64,000 nt of DNA from an uncultured Collinsella sp. (GTDB lineage: Bacteria > Actinomycetota > Coriobacteriia > Coriobacteriales > Coriobacteriaceae): contig CAAGCW010000006.1 in NCBI GenBank assembly GCA_900768435.1, positions 1-64,000 on the forward strand, read 5' to 3'. Every line of letters begins with the position of its first letter. The stretch's first letter is position 1. The translations under genes were made by a program, and so were the position numbers. Positions 18,007-26,212 of the stretch are shown piece after piece. The notes under the pieces were generated by a model. It was given only the letters and a program-made list of their open reading frames with translations, did no database searches and was not told the DNA's origin.

Positions 18007-18679
18007 GGACGCCGATGCGCCCGATGCACGCACCCGTATCATCGAGGCGTTTTGGGAGCTCATCGAGAACAACAGCATCTTCGAGCTGTCGGTTGGCGAG
18101 GTGACCCGCGCCGCCCAGTGCAATCGCGGAACGTTTTACTACTATTTTCACGATTTCGATGAACTCGTCGCCATCGCCATAGCCCAGCTGCTGCAGGATA
18201 ACGAGCTCATCACCGATGCCCTCTGGCATTTTTCGAGCGAGGGCGACCTTTCGGCGTTCGACCGGCGCGACGTCCGCTGCCTGCTGCGGCGCATCGTCAT
18301 CACCATGAGGGCGGGTGCCGCCGAGCAGGTCGTGCAGGGCATCCATACGATCATCATCGACCGCGTGAGAGAGATCGTCCACCCCGACGGAGAAGAGCTC
18401 AAGGCAGATTCGAGCTTTGCGGTGGGCTTTCTGGTCTCGGGCATCATGGGCTTTGTGATGGCGGTCGGCTTTGCCCGGGAGGGCGGCGAGGAGATAGACC
18501 TCGAGCAGCCGGGGGACAGCGCGTGCGCGTACCTGAGGGCGGTCGCCATGCAGACGGTGGAAACGGTCGCGCAAGTCGAGGGCGTCGATACATCCGAGCT
18601 GCTCGAACGCGTCTCCAAGGAGGCCGATGCCTATCGCGCATCGCGTGCGACGAGTCCCGACGTGGTGAAAGACGCCTAG
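17990..18679 (+). CDS. TetR-family transcriptional regulator
   Basis: A 229-aa repressor-type protein. The N-terminal helix-turn-helix (RIIEAFWELIENNSIFELSVGEVTRAAQCNRGTFYYYF, within residues 15-52) carries the family's GTFYYYF recognition helix; the rest is a ligand/dimer domain without recognisable motif. The start lies 17 bases inside the activase gene (GGTGAGG upstream), so the two are translationally coupled. It probably senses a metabolite related to the activase function and binds the palindrome at 13497-13517; both points are inference. A GTG at 17981 is an alternative start. Confidence 0.9.
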   Translation: MARPRKDADAPDARTRIIEAFWELIENNSIFELSVGEVTRAAQCNRGTFYYYFHDFDELVAIAIAQLLQDNELITDALWHFSSEGDLSAFDRRDVRCLLRRIVITMRAGAAEQVVQGIHTIIIDRVREIVHPDGEELKADSSFAVGFLVSGIMGFVMAVGFAREGGEEIDLEQPGDSACAYLRAVAMQTVETVAQVEGVDTSELLERVSKEADAYRASRATSPDVVKDA

Positions 18680-18871
18680 GGTTTCTCTTGCGGGGCGCCT
18701 GTCGCGCATCGCGCGGTGAGTCCCGCGATGCGGTCATAACCTGCATTCATGTGAGCCGGGTTTATAGATATTCCTCCAGCTGTTAACATAGACAACCTGT
18801 GGGTAAAGAGACAAAAGCGCCGCCGACGGGCGGGCGTTTTGATTTCGATGAACTCATGTAAGGAAACGAGC

Positions 18872-21514
18872 ATGTTAGATAGATTTACCGATCGAGCGCG
18901 CAAGGTCATGTCGATGGCCAAACAGGAGGCGCTCGATCTGCACTCAAATAAGGTGGGCACCGAGCACCTGCTGCTCGCACTCGCCAAGGAGGACGAGGGC
19001 ATCGCTGCCGAGGCGCTGCGCTCGCTTGATATCTCCTACGACGACATCATGGACACCCTCAAGGAGGTCCAGACCACGGTTCCCGAGCCCAGCGAGGAGA
19101 CCGAGGCTGCCAAGCTTGCCTTTACGCCGCTCGTCATTAGCGTGATGGAGCGCTCCTTCCGCGTGGCACGTGAGAACAACCAGACCTACGTGTCGACCGA
19201 GCACTTGCTGATTGGCATCGTCGAAGAGGGTAACGGCATGGCCATGGACATCCTCATGCGCCTGGGTGTGTCGTCCGCCTCCATCAAAAAGGCTATCGAG
19301 AAACTTACCGCCAAGGACCAGGACAAGAAGCGTCCGCTCGCCGGCGCCGGTGCCGGGCGTCCCGGTGCGGGCCTGCCGTTCTTTAGCGGCTCGGACGCGT
19401 CGCAGCAAAAGGGGAGCGGCACCGATACGCTTAAGCAGTTCGCCACCAACCTTACGCAGAAGGCGCGCGACGGCGAGCTCGACCCTGTAATTGGTCGCGA
19501 AAAGGAAGTCCAGCGTATGATGGAGATCCTTTCGCGTCGCACCAAGAACAATCCGCTTATCTTGGGCGACCCCGGCGTGGGCAAGACGGCCATCGTCGAG
19601 GGTCTGGCTCAGCAGATTGCAGCTGGCAACGTGCCCGAGAACCTTATGAACCAGAACATCTGGACGCTCGACCTGCCGGGCCTCGTTGCGGGCGCCAAGT
19701 ATCGCGGTGAGTTTGAGGAGCGCCTCAAGAACGTGATCCAGGAGGCCACCGAAGCTGACGACGTCATCCTGTTTATTGACGAGATGCACACCATCATCGG
19801 TGCCGGCTCTGCCGAGGGCTCCATCGACGCGAGCTCCATGCTCAAGCCCGTGCTCGCGCGCGGTGCCTTCCAGATTATCGGCGCCACCACGGCCGAGGAA
19901 TTCCGCAAGTACCTCACCAAGGACCCGGCCTTCGAGCGCCGCTTCCAGACCATCGATGTCGAGGAGCCGAGCGTCGAGGACACGGTCAAGATCCTGACCG
20001 CGCTCAAGCCGCGCTACGAGGAGCACCACCATGTGCGCTATACGCAGGGTGCTATCGAGGCCGCCGCGAACCTCTCCGACCGCTACATCCAGGATCGCTT
20101 CCTGCCCGATAAGGCCATCGACCTCATTGACGAGGCCGGCGCCCGCGCCCGCATCGCCGCCAACCGCGCGCCCGAGCCGGTGCGCGAGGCCGAGCATCGC
20201 GTGGAGGAGCTTAAGGCCGCCGCGCAGGAGGCCACCGAGAGCGACGACATGAACAAGGCCGCCGAGATCACCGAGCAGCAAAAGGCTGCCGAGATTGAGC
20301 TCGCCGAGGCCAAGGCTGCCTGGACGGCCGAGCTCGACGCCAGCCCGCTCACCATCGATGTCTCCCAGATTGCCGACATCGTGTCCGTGACCTCGGGCGT
20401 GCCGGTGTCCTCGCTCACCGAGAGCGAGAGCCGCCGCCTGCTGCAGGCCGAAAGCGTGCTCAAGACGCGCATCATCGGTCAGGACGAGGCCGTCGAGGCC
20501 GTTGCCAAGGCCGTGCGCCGCAGCCGCTCGCCGCTCAAGGACCCGCGTCGCCCCGGCGGCAGCTTTATCTTCCTGGGTCCCACCGGCACGGGCAAGACCG
20601 AGCTCGCCAAGACGCTCGCCGAATACCTCTTTGGCAGCAAGGACGCGCTCATCAGCTTCGACATGTCCGAGTTCGGTAGCGAGTTCGAGGTCTCCAAGCT
20701 CATCGGTAGCCCTCCGGGTTACGTCGGTCACGACGAGGGCGGCCAGCTCACCAAGGCCGTTCGTCGTCACCCGTACTCGGTCGTGCTGTTCGACGAGATC
20801 GAGAAGGCGCACCCCGATATCTTCAACATCCTGCTGCAGGTGCTGGAGGAGGGTCGTCTGACCGATAGCCAGGGCAAGACGGTCGACTTCCGCAACACCG
20901 TGATCATCATGACGTCCAACGTGGGCGCCCGCGAGATTGCGCAGGATGCAAGCGTTGGCTTTGGCACCACCGGCGAGCAGGGTCTCACGTCGAGTGAGAT
21001 CCGCGGCCGCGCGATGGGCGAGCTCAAGCGCCTGTTCCGCCCCGAGCTGCTCAACCGCATCGACGACATCGTGGTGTTCCAGAAGCTCTCGGGCGAGAAT
21101 CTCACCAAGATCGCGCACCTGCTGGTGGACGACCTGCGTCAGCGTTTGATTGCCAACGGCATGAACATCAAGCTCACCGATGCGGCCTATGACAAGATCG
21201 TGGCCGAGGGCACCGACCTCACCAACGGTGCGCGTCCGCTGCGCCGTGCTATTCAAAAGCTCATCGAGGACCCGCTGTCCGAGGAGCTTCTGGCCGGTGA
21301 GTGGGGCGAGGGCGATACCGTCCTGTGCGACGTGGCCGATGGCAAGTTTGTCTTTAGCCACGGCACGGGCGAGATCCCGGCACCGCGTCCGGCGGGCACG
21401 CTCGGTGGTGATACCGCCCCGGCGGCACCGCACACTGGCAACGCTGCGCCCGTGAGCGGCGGCGTGACCTCGGGCCCCGGCGGCATGATGCAAGCCGGTT
21501 CCGGCGCGCTGTAG
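18872..21514 (+). CDS. clpC: ATP-dependent Clp protease ATPase ClpC
   Basis: An 880-aa AAA+ unfoldase. A double Clp-N repeat domain is followed by the first AAA module (Walker A GDPGVGKT near residue 232, Walker B VILFIDEM). A short middle region with a UVR-like helix pair (EITEQQKAAEIELAEAKA) and the second AAA module (GPTGTGKT near 569, SPPGYVGHDEGG, VVLFDEIEKAHPD) follow. The short middle region marks ClpC rather than ClpB. It feeds substrates to ClpP. Start at MLDRFTDRA follows AAGGAAA. A weak hairpin with TTTT at 18812-18842 just upstream may end the TetR transcript. The tail after about residue 845 is a Gly/Pro/Ala-rich low-complexity extension. In Bacillus this gene heads the cluster containing disA and ispDF. 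Confidence 0.96.
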   Translation: MLDRFTDRARKVMSMAKQEALDLHSNKVGTEHLLLALAKEDEGIAAEALRSLDISYDDIMDTLKEVQTTVPEPSEETEAAKLAFTPLVISVMERSFRVARENNQTYVSTEHLLIGIVEEGNGMAMDILMRLGVSSASIKKAIEKLTAKDQDKKRPLAGAGAGRPGAGLPFFSGSDASQQKGSGTDTLKQFATNLTQKARDGELDPVIGREKEVQRMMEILSRRTKNNPLILGDPGVGKTAIVEGLAQQIAAGNVPENLMNQNIWTLDLPGLVAGAKYRGEFEERLKNVIQEATEADDVILFIDEMHTIIGAGSAEGSIDASSMLKPVLARGAFQIIGATTAEEFRKYLTKDPAFERRFQTIDVEEPSVEDTVKILTALKPRYEEHHHVRYTQGAIEAAANLSDRYIQDRFLPDKAIDLIDEAGARARIAANRAPEPVREAEHRVEELKAAAQEATESDDMNKAAEITEQQKAAEIELAEAKAAWTAELDASPLTIDVSQIADIVSVTSGVPVSSLTESESRRLLQAESVLKTRIIGQDEAVEAVAKAVRRSRSPLKDPRRPGGSFIFLGPTGTGKTELAKTLAEYLFGSKDALISFDMSEFGSEFEVSKLIGSPPGYVGHDEGGQLTKAVRRHPYSVVLFDEIEKAHPDIFNILLQVLEEGRLTDSQGKTVDFRNTVIIMTSNVGAREIAQDASVGFGTTGEQGLTSSEIRGRAMGELKRLFRPELLNRIDDIVVFQKLSGENLTKIAHLLVDDLRQRLIANGMNIKLTDAAYDKIVAEGTDLTNGARPLRRAIQKLIEDPLSEELLAGEWGEGDTVLCDVADGKFVFSHGTGEIPAPRPAGTLGGDTAPAAPHTGNAAPVSGGVTSGPGGMMQAGSGAL

Positions 21515-21537
21515 GGCGTAACAAAACCTTGTGTCCA

Positions 21538-21566
21538 CGAGGGCGTTCCAAAGGGGCGCCCTTTTT
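21538..21566 (+). terminator. Intrinsic terminator of clpC
   Basis: A short GC stem (21539-21545 with 21558-21564) followed by TTTTT, about 25 bases past the stop. The remaining 21567-21839 leader before pepD shows no gene, repeat or riboswitch that I recognise. Confidence 0.75.
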
Positions 21567-21839
21567 CTGTTGGAAAGGCCCCTTCGTTCAAAGTGGATCT
21601 CATTAAACACATCAATGGCGTATGCATAAACGTTGATCAAGCGTTGAGGTTGGTTGAAGGGCCCAACGTCCCTTCGGTGCGGCCCGTCTAGCCTGCTTTA
21701 TCTTAATAAAGTGGCGTTTCCCCGCCGTTAGCCGATGATGCAAGGGCGCTCGGCGTTTTCGACTGGTTTATGCACGCAAAGTCTGGGAATATACAAGTCG
21801 CATGTCTTACTGTCTAACCAGTTGCGCCAAGGAGGCACC

Positions 21840-23297
21840 ATGGATTACAAGATCACCGGCTACGAGCCCGCCCAACTGTTCCATTTCTTTGAGGAGGTCA
21901 GCGCGATCCCCCGTGGGTCTGGCAACGAGAAGGGCATCAGCGATTTCCTGGTTGCGTTTGCCAAGGAGCGCGGCCTCGATGTGTACCAGGACGAGGTCTA
22001 CAACGTCATCATTCGCAAGCCCGCTTCTGCCGGCGCCGAGAATGCCCCGACCGTGATGCTGCAGGGCCACATCGACATGGTGTGCGACAAGCTGGGCTCT
22101 GTTGAGCACGACTTTACGACCGATGGTATCGACCTGGTCGTCAAGGATGGCGTCCTCACCGCTAACGGCACCACCCTGGGCGCCGACAACGGTATCGCCG
22201 TCGCTCTGATGCTCACTGTTCTCGATGACGATTCGATCGTTCACCCCGCCCTCGAGTGCGTATTCACCACCGACGAGGAGACTGGCCTGGTCGGCGCCGA
22301 GACGCTCGACAAGTCCCAGATTAGCGCCCGCACCATGATTAACCTTGACTCCGAGGAAGAGGGCGTTGCCACCGTCAGCTGCGCCGGTGGCGTCGTCGTT
22401 ACCTACACCTGCCCCATCGTGCGCGAGCACAAGACCGGCAGCACCCTCACGCTCGACATCTCCGGCCTACTGGGTGGTCATTCCGGCAACGATATCAACC
22501 TGGAGCGCGGCAACGGCAACCTCATCATGGCCCGCATCATCGACCGCCTGATGGTCGCCGGCGAGCCCGCCATCGTTAGCTTTAACGGCGGCACTAAGGA
22601 CAACGCCATCAACCGTGAGTGCAAGGCCGAGCTGGTTTACGCCGACCACGCTGCCGCCGAGGCCGCGGCCCAGATCGCAAAGGGCATCATCGCCGACGTC
22701 ACTGCCGAGCTCGAGGTCTTCGACCCCGGCTTTACCTGCACCGTCGAGATTGCCGACGACGCCGAGGTCGAGGCCATGGATCAGAAGTCCGCGCTTGCCC
22801 TCATCCGCGCCCTGCGTCTTGCCCCTAACGGCGTGATTCGCCGCAACGTCGCCACCGACGGCTCCGTCGAGGTTTCCTCCAACATCGGCGTGGTCGCCAC
22901 TTCCGACGACCAGGTCAAGATCATGCTGTCCCCGCGCTCCTCGATCACCTCGCTGCAGAACGAGTTCAAGGACCGCCTGCAGACGCTGGCCGATGTCTTG
23001 GGCTTCGACGCCAAGTTCGAGTTCGAGTATCCCGGCTGGAGCTATGCCGAGCATTCGCCGGTCCGCGACGTTTTTGTCGAGAGCTATCGCGAGCTCTTTG
23101 GCTCCGAGCTGCGCATCGAGTCCATTCACGCCGGCCTTGAGTGCGGCCTGTTTGCTGAGGCCCTGCACGGCCTGGACGCCATCGCCGTGGGCCCGACGCT
23201 CTCCGATGTCCACACCCCGGACGAGAGCATGGAGCTCGCTTCTGCCGAGCGCTTCTACGAGCTGCTCATCGACGTCCTCAAGCGCCTCGCTGCGTAA
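21840..23297 (+). CDS. pepD: Aminoacyl-histidine dipeptidase (PepD, M20)
   Basis: A 485-aa zinc dipeptidase of the M20 family (cytosolic beta-Ala-His/Xaa-His dipeptidase), of normal family length. Zn-site and catalytic motifs: LQGHIDMVCDK (His/Asp, near residue 77), GADNGIAVALML (Asp), TTDEETGLVGA (catalytic Glu pair near 147), NLDSEEEG and a C-terminal HAGLECGLF. The dimerisation insert begins at GGHSGNDINLERGN. The start is fixed by AAGGAGG 7 bases upstream. Single gene with its own terminator; it supplies amino acids from imported dipeptides in an organism that seems to rely on peptides. Confidence 0.95.
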   Translation: MDYKITGYEPAQLFHFFEEVSAIPRGSGNEKGISDFLVAFAKERGLDVYQDEVYNVIIRKPASAGAENAPTVMLQGHIDMVCDKLGSVEHDFTTDGIDLVVKDGVLTANGTTLGADNGIAVALMLTVLDDDSIVHPALECVFTTDEETGLVGAETLDKSQISARTMINLDSEEEGVATVSCAGGVVVTYTCPIVREHKTGSTLTLDISGLLGGHSGNDINLERGNGNLIMARIIDRLMVAGEPAIVSFNGGTKDNAINRECKAELVYADHAAAEAAAQIAKGIIADVTAELEVFDPGFTCTVEIADDAEVEAMDQKSALALIRALRLAPNGVIRRNVATDGSVEVSSNIGVVATSDDQVKIMLSPRSSITSLQNEFKDRLQTLADVLGFDAKFEFEYPGWSYAEHSPVRDVFVESYRELFGSELRIESIHAGLECGLFAEALHGLDAIAVGPTLSDVHTPDESMELASAERFYELLIDVLKRLAA

Positions 23298-23352
23298 AGG
23301 TCGCGCTAGCAGCAGTTCGAGCCACGTGCTAGCGGATTGCAAATGACATTAC

Positions 23353-23399
23353 GAGAGGGGGCATCCGAACTTTTGCGACGGGTGCCCCCCTCTTCTTTT
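23353..23399 (+). terminator. Intrinsic terminator of pepD
   Basis: A long G/C-rich stem (23353-23365 with 23380-23393) followed by a T-rich tail (CTTCTTTT). It separates pepD from the convergent hipA. Confidence 0.85.
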
Positions 23400-23422
23400 A
23401 AGAAATGTGGATTGATTGGCGC

Positions 23423-24727
23423 CTAGCCCATATCCGCCTTGATGAGGTCGAGGGTGCGCTGGCAGTTTTCGCGGACGGGGCCGAGCATGTGCTCGCGCAG
23501 GTCCGCCATGCCGGGCAGGTCGGCGTATTCGTCCATGATCTCTTCCATGCAAATGGGCACCTCGTAGGCGAGGTCCATCATGGTCGCAAAGCAAAACTTC
23601 TCGGATAGCCCGGCATCGGTGAGCGCCGCCTCCAGCGCGGGGTCGCCCATACCGTGGTATCGGCGGATAGCGCCTGGACCGATGCGCCCCACTCGATTTT
23701 CGCCGCCAACGCTCATGGCAAGGCGCGCCCGGCGGCGCATACGCTCGTACGCCAAGCCCGATGCGACATCGTACATGGGTGCGAGCGCTGCGTTTGTGCC
23801 TTTGCCTAGGATGATCGAGTAGTTTTTAGCGTGTGCGTCAGGCGCTCCGATAATGGCGTTATAGAACAACATATAGGTAAAAAGCACAAGATTCATGTGG
23901 TGGGGGACTGTGTTAATCAGTCGTTCTTGGATGTCTCGTGTGGTTGGTCCTCCGTCGGCGGTGTATTTCTGGCTTGGCAATACACCGAGCGCCTGGCAAA
24001 AGTCCTCCTGATGCAGCCTTTCGATATTTCCGCTGCTATTGACCATTCTGTCGTACCGTTCAACGACGAGCGCGGCTTCGTCTTCAAATGTGCAATAGGA
24101 GACGTTGGCAGTTGGAATGCCAACACGCCGAGCCGTTTTCATGCAGACGAATTCGTTTAAGGCCTGATGTTTGAACCCAACGACACCATTTTTGAAGATA
24201 TGGGTAGTGGGGGATGACCCTAGACATTCGCACCATTGGCCATCATGCCAAGCTAGTGCAAATTTGCCTTGGTTGCCGCCCAGGGACCAGCTTTCGTTGG
24301 AGCCCATCCATGTCTCTCTTTCGTCATCGCGAATTGCTTTGAGCTTGTGAGCGATTTGAGAATTGGTAAGCGGGCGGTATGCCGAGACCCTGCCGCGGGC
24401 GGCGCCTAATTGATCGGTTCGACAAAACTGAACGGCCCCCGCGCAGTCAAGACCGATATGGCACAAGAGGGCGACGGGGTTGTTGGATGCAACGTCATGC
24501 TCGGCGGCAATAGCGCGACGCTGCTCTTGGCTGTCGGGCAAAAGGCCAAATAGGAACGGGCGGACGATGTTATGGCCATACGTGCGATTGGAAAGCGGCA
24601 TTGTAAGCGATAGTGGTGCTCCGCGATAGGTTGGGGCGTATACAAAGCTGCAGAGTCCATGCTCGTCTTGCCGGAGAGTGCCTGCGATTTCGCCACAAAT
24701 GAGGGTCGCAAGCTCCATCTCTGCCAT
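23423..24727 (-). CDS. hipA: HipA-family serine/threonine kinase toxin
   Basis: A 434-aa HipA-like kinase. The N-terminal Couple_hipA segment (RGAPLSLTMPLSNRTYG, FLFGLLPDSQEQRRAIA) is followed by the kinase core: SLGGNQGKFALAW (Gly-rich/ATP), the catalytic loop APDAHAKNYSIIL and the metal-binding APMYDVAS. In E. coli HipA phosphorylates glutamyl-tRNA synthetase and induces persistence; the target here is unknown. Its ATG directly follows the hipB stop, with only a weak ribosome site, fitting the low toxin to antitoxin ratio expected. The kinase residues appear intact, so the toxin is probably functional. Confidence 0.93.
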   Translation of the reverse strand: MAEMELATLICGEIAGTLRQDEHGLCSFVYAPTYRGAPLSLTMPLSNRTYGHNIVRPFLFGLLPDSQEQRRAIAAEHDVASNNPVALLCHIGLDCAGAVQFCRTDQLGAARGRVSAYRPLTNSQIAHKLKAIRDDERETWMGSNESWSLGGNQGKFALAWHDGQWCECLGSSPTTHIFKNGVVGFKHQALNEFVCMKTARRVGIPTANVSYCTFEDEAALVVERYDRMVNSSGNIERLHQEDFCQALGVLPSQKYTADGGPTTRDIQERLINTVPHHMNLVLFTYMLFYNAIIGAPDAHAKNYSIILGKGTNAALAPMYDVASGLAYERMRRRARLAMSVGGENRVGRIGPGAIRRYHGMGDPALEAALTDAGLSEKFCFATMMDLAYEVPICMEEIMDEYADLPGMADLREHMLGPVRENCQRTLDLIKADMG

Positions 24728-25159
24728 TTATTTCACAACCTTACAGCCAAAGGAGAGGTCTGAAGTGTCGGAAAGGCCTTGCTCGGCTGCGATTTGGGCC
24801 AGCAGGGCACCATAGGAAGATGGCGTTCCTTGTCGGGCGGGTCGTCTGCCTACGCTTGGCTTTGGCAGGGCATTCGAGTTCGCGATAGGGAAGTCCGCTA
24901 TCGTCGTCGGATGTTCGGAGGGCGATGCGATGGAGTCGTTATCGCTTTGCGCAAAGAGACCTATGCCGAGTGCGTTAAAGACGGTCAGTAACTTGTCGAG
25001 CCGAATACCCGTGGCGTCTCCTAGCTCGAGCGATGCGAGCAGGCGCTCCGAAACGCCGGCTTTTTTAGCGAGGGCCGCACGGGTGATTTCCTGCGACTCG
25101 CGTGCCTGACGCACATAGATGCCAGCTTGGCGTGGTGTGGTGATGGGAAGGGTATCCAT
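24728..25159 (-). CDS. hipB: HipB-like helix-turn-helix antitoxin
   Basis: A 143-aa protein with an N-terminal XRE-type helix-turn-helix (RQAGIYVRQARESQEITRAA to VSERLLASLELGDA, residues 10-55) and a longer than usual C-terminal tail rich in Pro/Ser. HipB proteins dimerise, bind operators upstream of their own operon and neutralise HipA. The start at 25159 was chosen over the ATG at 25174 because TTGGAG lies 7 bases upstream of it. Inverted operator-like repeats overlap the start region (25174-25214). Confidence 0.88.
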   Translation of the reverse strand: MDTLPITTPRQAGIYVRQARESQEITRAALAKKAGVSERLLASLELGDATGIRLDKLLTVFNALGIGLFAQSDNDSIASPSEHPTTIADFPIANSNALPKPSVGRRPARQGTPSSYGALLAQIAAEQGLSDTSDLSFGCKVVK

Positions 25160-25173
25160 GGCGATCTCCAACA

Positions 25174-25214
25174 TGCAGACTTTTGCATATCAGTATGACA
25201 TGCAAAAGTCTGCA
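25174..25214. promoter_or_regulatory. hipBA operator pair
   Basis: TGCAGACTTTTGCAT (25174-25188) and its exact complement (25200-25214), separated by 11 bases, lie just upstream of hipB and within reach of its promoter. Perfect 15-bp arms of this kind match the dimer-of-dimers binding expected for HipB. Confidence 0.75.
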
Positions 25215-25216
25215 CG

Positions 25217-25250
25217 AAAAGGCCTCATGCAAAACTTTGCATGAGGCCTT
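25217..25250 (-). terminator. Terminator of mntP, carrying a third operator-like site
   Basis: Perfect 15-bp arms (25219-25233 with 25236-25250), followed on the minus strand by TTTT, 37 bases after the mntP stop. Its core CATGCAAA...TTTGCATG repeats the half-site of the hipBA operators, so it may double as a binding site. Confidence 0.7.
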
Positions 25251-25286
25251 GTACTGGCGTTGAGTTTTGAGCGATTGTGTTTGGCG

Positions 25287-25865
25287 TTACAGCGCCAAAA
25301 TCCCCAGATGATCAAGCAAGATCTTAAGTCCGATGAGGATGAGCACGATGCCGCCCACGATGGTGGCAGGTTTTTCGTAGCGCGCGCCAAAGGTGTGGCC
25401 GATCGCTACGCCGGCGACGGAGAAGATAAACGTTGTGACGCCGATAAGCGATACAGCGGGAACGATGTCGACCGAAAGCGCGGCGAACGAGATGCCCACG
25501 GCCAGGGCGTCGATTGAGGTGGCGATGGCGAGGATCAGGTACTCGCCCAGGTCAATCTTTTCGGCATCCTTGCCGTCGCCTTCATCCTCGTCCTCGGTAA
25601 AGGCTTCCCACAGCATTTTGCCGCCGATGAAGGCCAAAAGGATAAAGGCGATCCAATGGTCGATGGGTCCGATGATGCCCATGAATTGACTGCCAAGCGC
25701 CCATCCGATTACGGGCATGCCGGCCTGAAAGCCGCCAAAGAACAGGCCGAGCACCACGGCGACTTTAAGGTTGATCTTCTTCATGCCAAGGCCCTTGCAA
25801 ATGGAAACAGCAAAGGCATCCATCGAAAGGCCAACGGCGAGCAGCACGAGCTCTGCGAGTCCCAT
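25287..25865 (-). CDS. mntP: Manganese efflux pump MntP
   Basis: A 192-aa membrane protein of the MntP/YebN family with six predicted helices arranged as two similar halves. Conserved acidic signatures in both halves are visible (AVGLSMDAFAVSICKG near residue 13; IATSIDALAVGISFA near 110). An acidic/Lys loop (EDEDEGDGKDAEK) joins the halves on the cytosolic side. It exports Mn(II). The start at 25865 follows GAGGGAG; upstream frame continues into the riboswitch but is not translated. Control by a Mn-sensing riboswitch directly upstream supports the assignment. Confidence 0.95.
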   Translation of the reverse strand: MGLAELVLLAVGLSMDAFAVSICKGLGMKKINLKVAVVLGLFFGGFQAGMPVIGWALGSQFMGIIGPIDHWIAFILLAFIGGKMLWEAFTEDEDEGDGKDAEKIDLGEYLILAIATSIDALAVGISFAALSVDIVPAVSLIGVTTFIFSVAGVAIGHTFGARYEKPATIVGGIVLILIGLKILLDHLGILAL

Positions 25866-25916
25866 AGTCTGGCTCCCTCTCTGCGGGCGGGCCCGCGTGT
25901 ACCTCTTGGGGGAGTA

Positions 25917-26056
25917 ACAAAAAAGACCCGTGGCGTACGCGTTGTGCGCACAGCCACGAGTCTCGTTCATTAAGGCAAGCCAGACCGCATCGGCCAGTAT
26001 GTTGACTTGCCGCGCCACCGGAGACGAACCCGGTCACGCGACTACTCCCTCATTTA
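25917..26056 (-). promoter_or_regulatory. yybP-ykoY manganese riboswitch with terminator
   Basis: Read on the minus strand, the mntP leader holds the family hallmarks: GAGGGAGTAG near 26041-26051, GTCAACATACTGG near 25997-26009 and AATGAACGAGACT near 25957-25970. The last of these is shared with the left arm of a terminator hairpin (25952-25962 with 25924-25934) followed by TTTTTT. Mn binding would hold GAGACT in the aptamer and break the terminator, switching mntP on. Confidence 0.9.
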
Positions 26057-26212
26057 TGCGAATCCCGATGCTACCACATAAGCAGCTCATTTGGATTGGG
26101 GCTCTCAGCTGTGTTCGCTCATTCTGTAAGCATCGGATTTTGCGGGCGTCACAGGGGCAAACCGTGAGAAACTTATTGACGTTTATGGAGCGTATACGAT
26201 GGGAGCGATGCC

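Noticed and set aside
18812..18842. Confident terminator before clpC
   Set aside because: The stem has several mismatches and only four T; kept as a remark under clpC.
18944..21640. A very long open frame on the minus strand opposite clpC (and similar ones opposite the activase, ispDF-cysS and livH genes)
   Set aside because: GC-rich coding DNA leaves antisense frames open; the opposite strand carries full, motif-rich proteins with ribosome sites, and the antisense translations are low-complexity.
21567..21839. T-box or other riboswitch before pepD
   Set aside because: No T-box sequence (TGGNACCGCG), terminator or other conserved aptamer motif could be found by eye.
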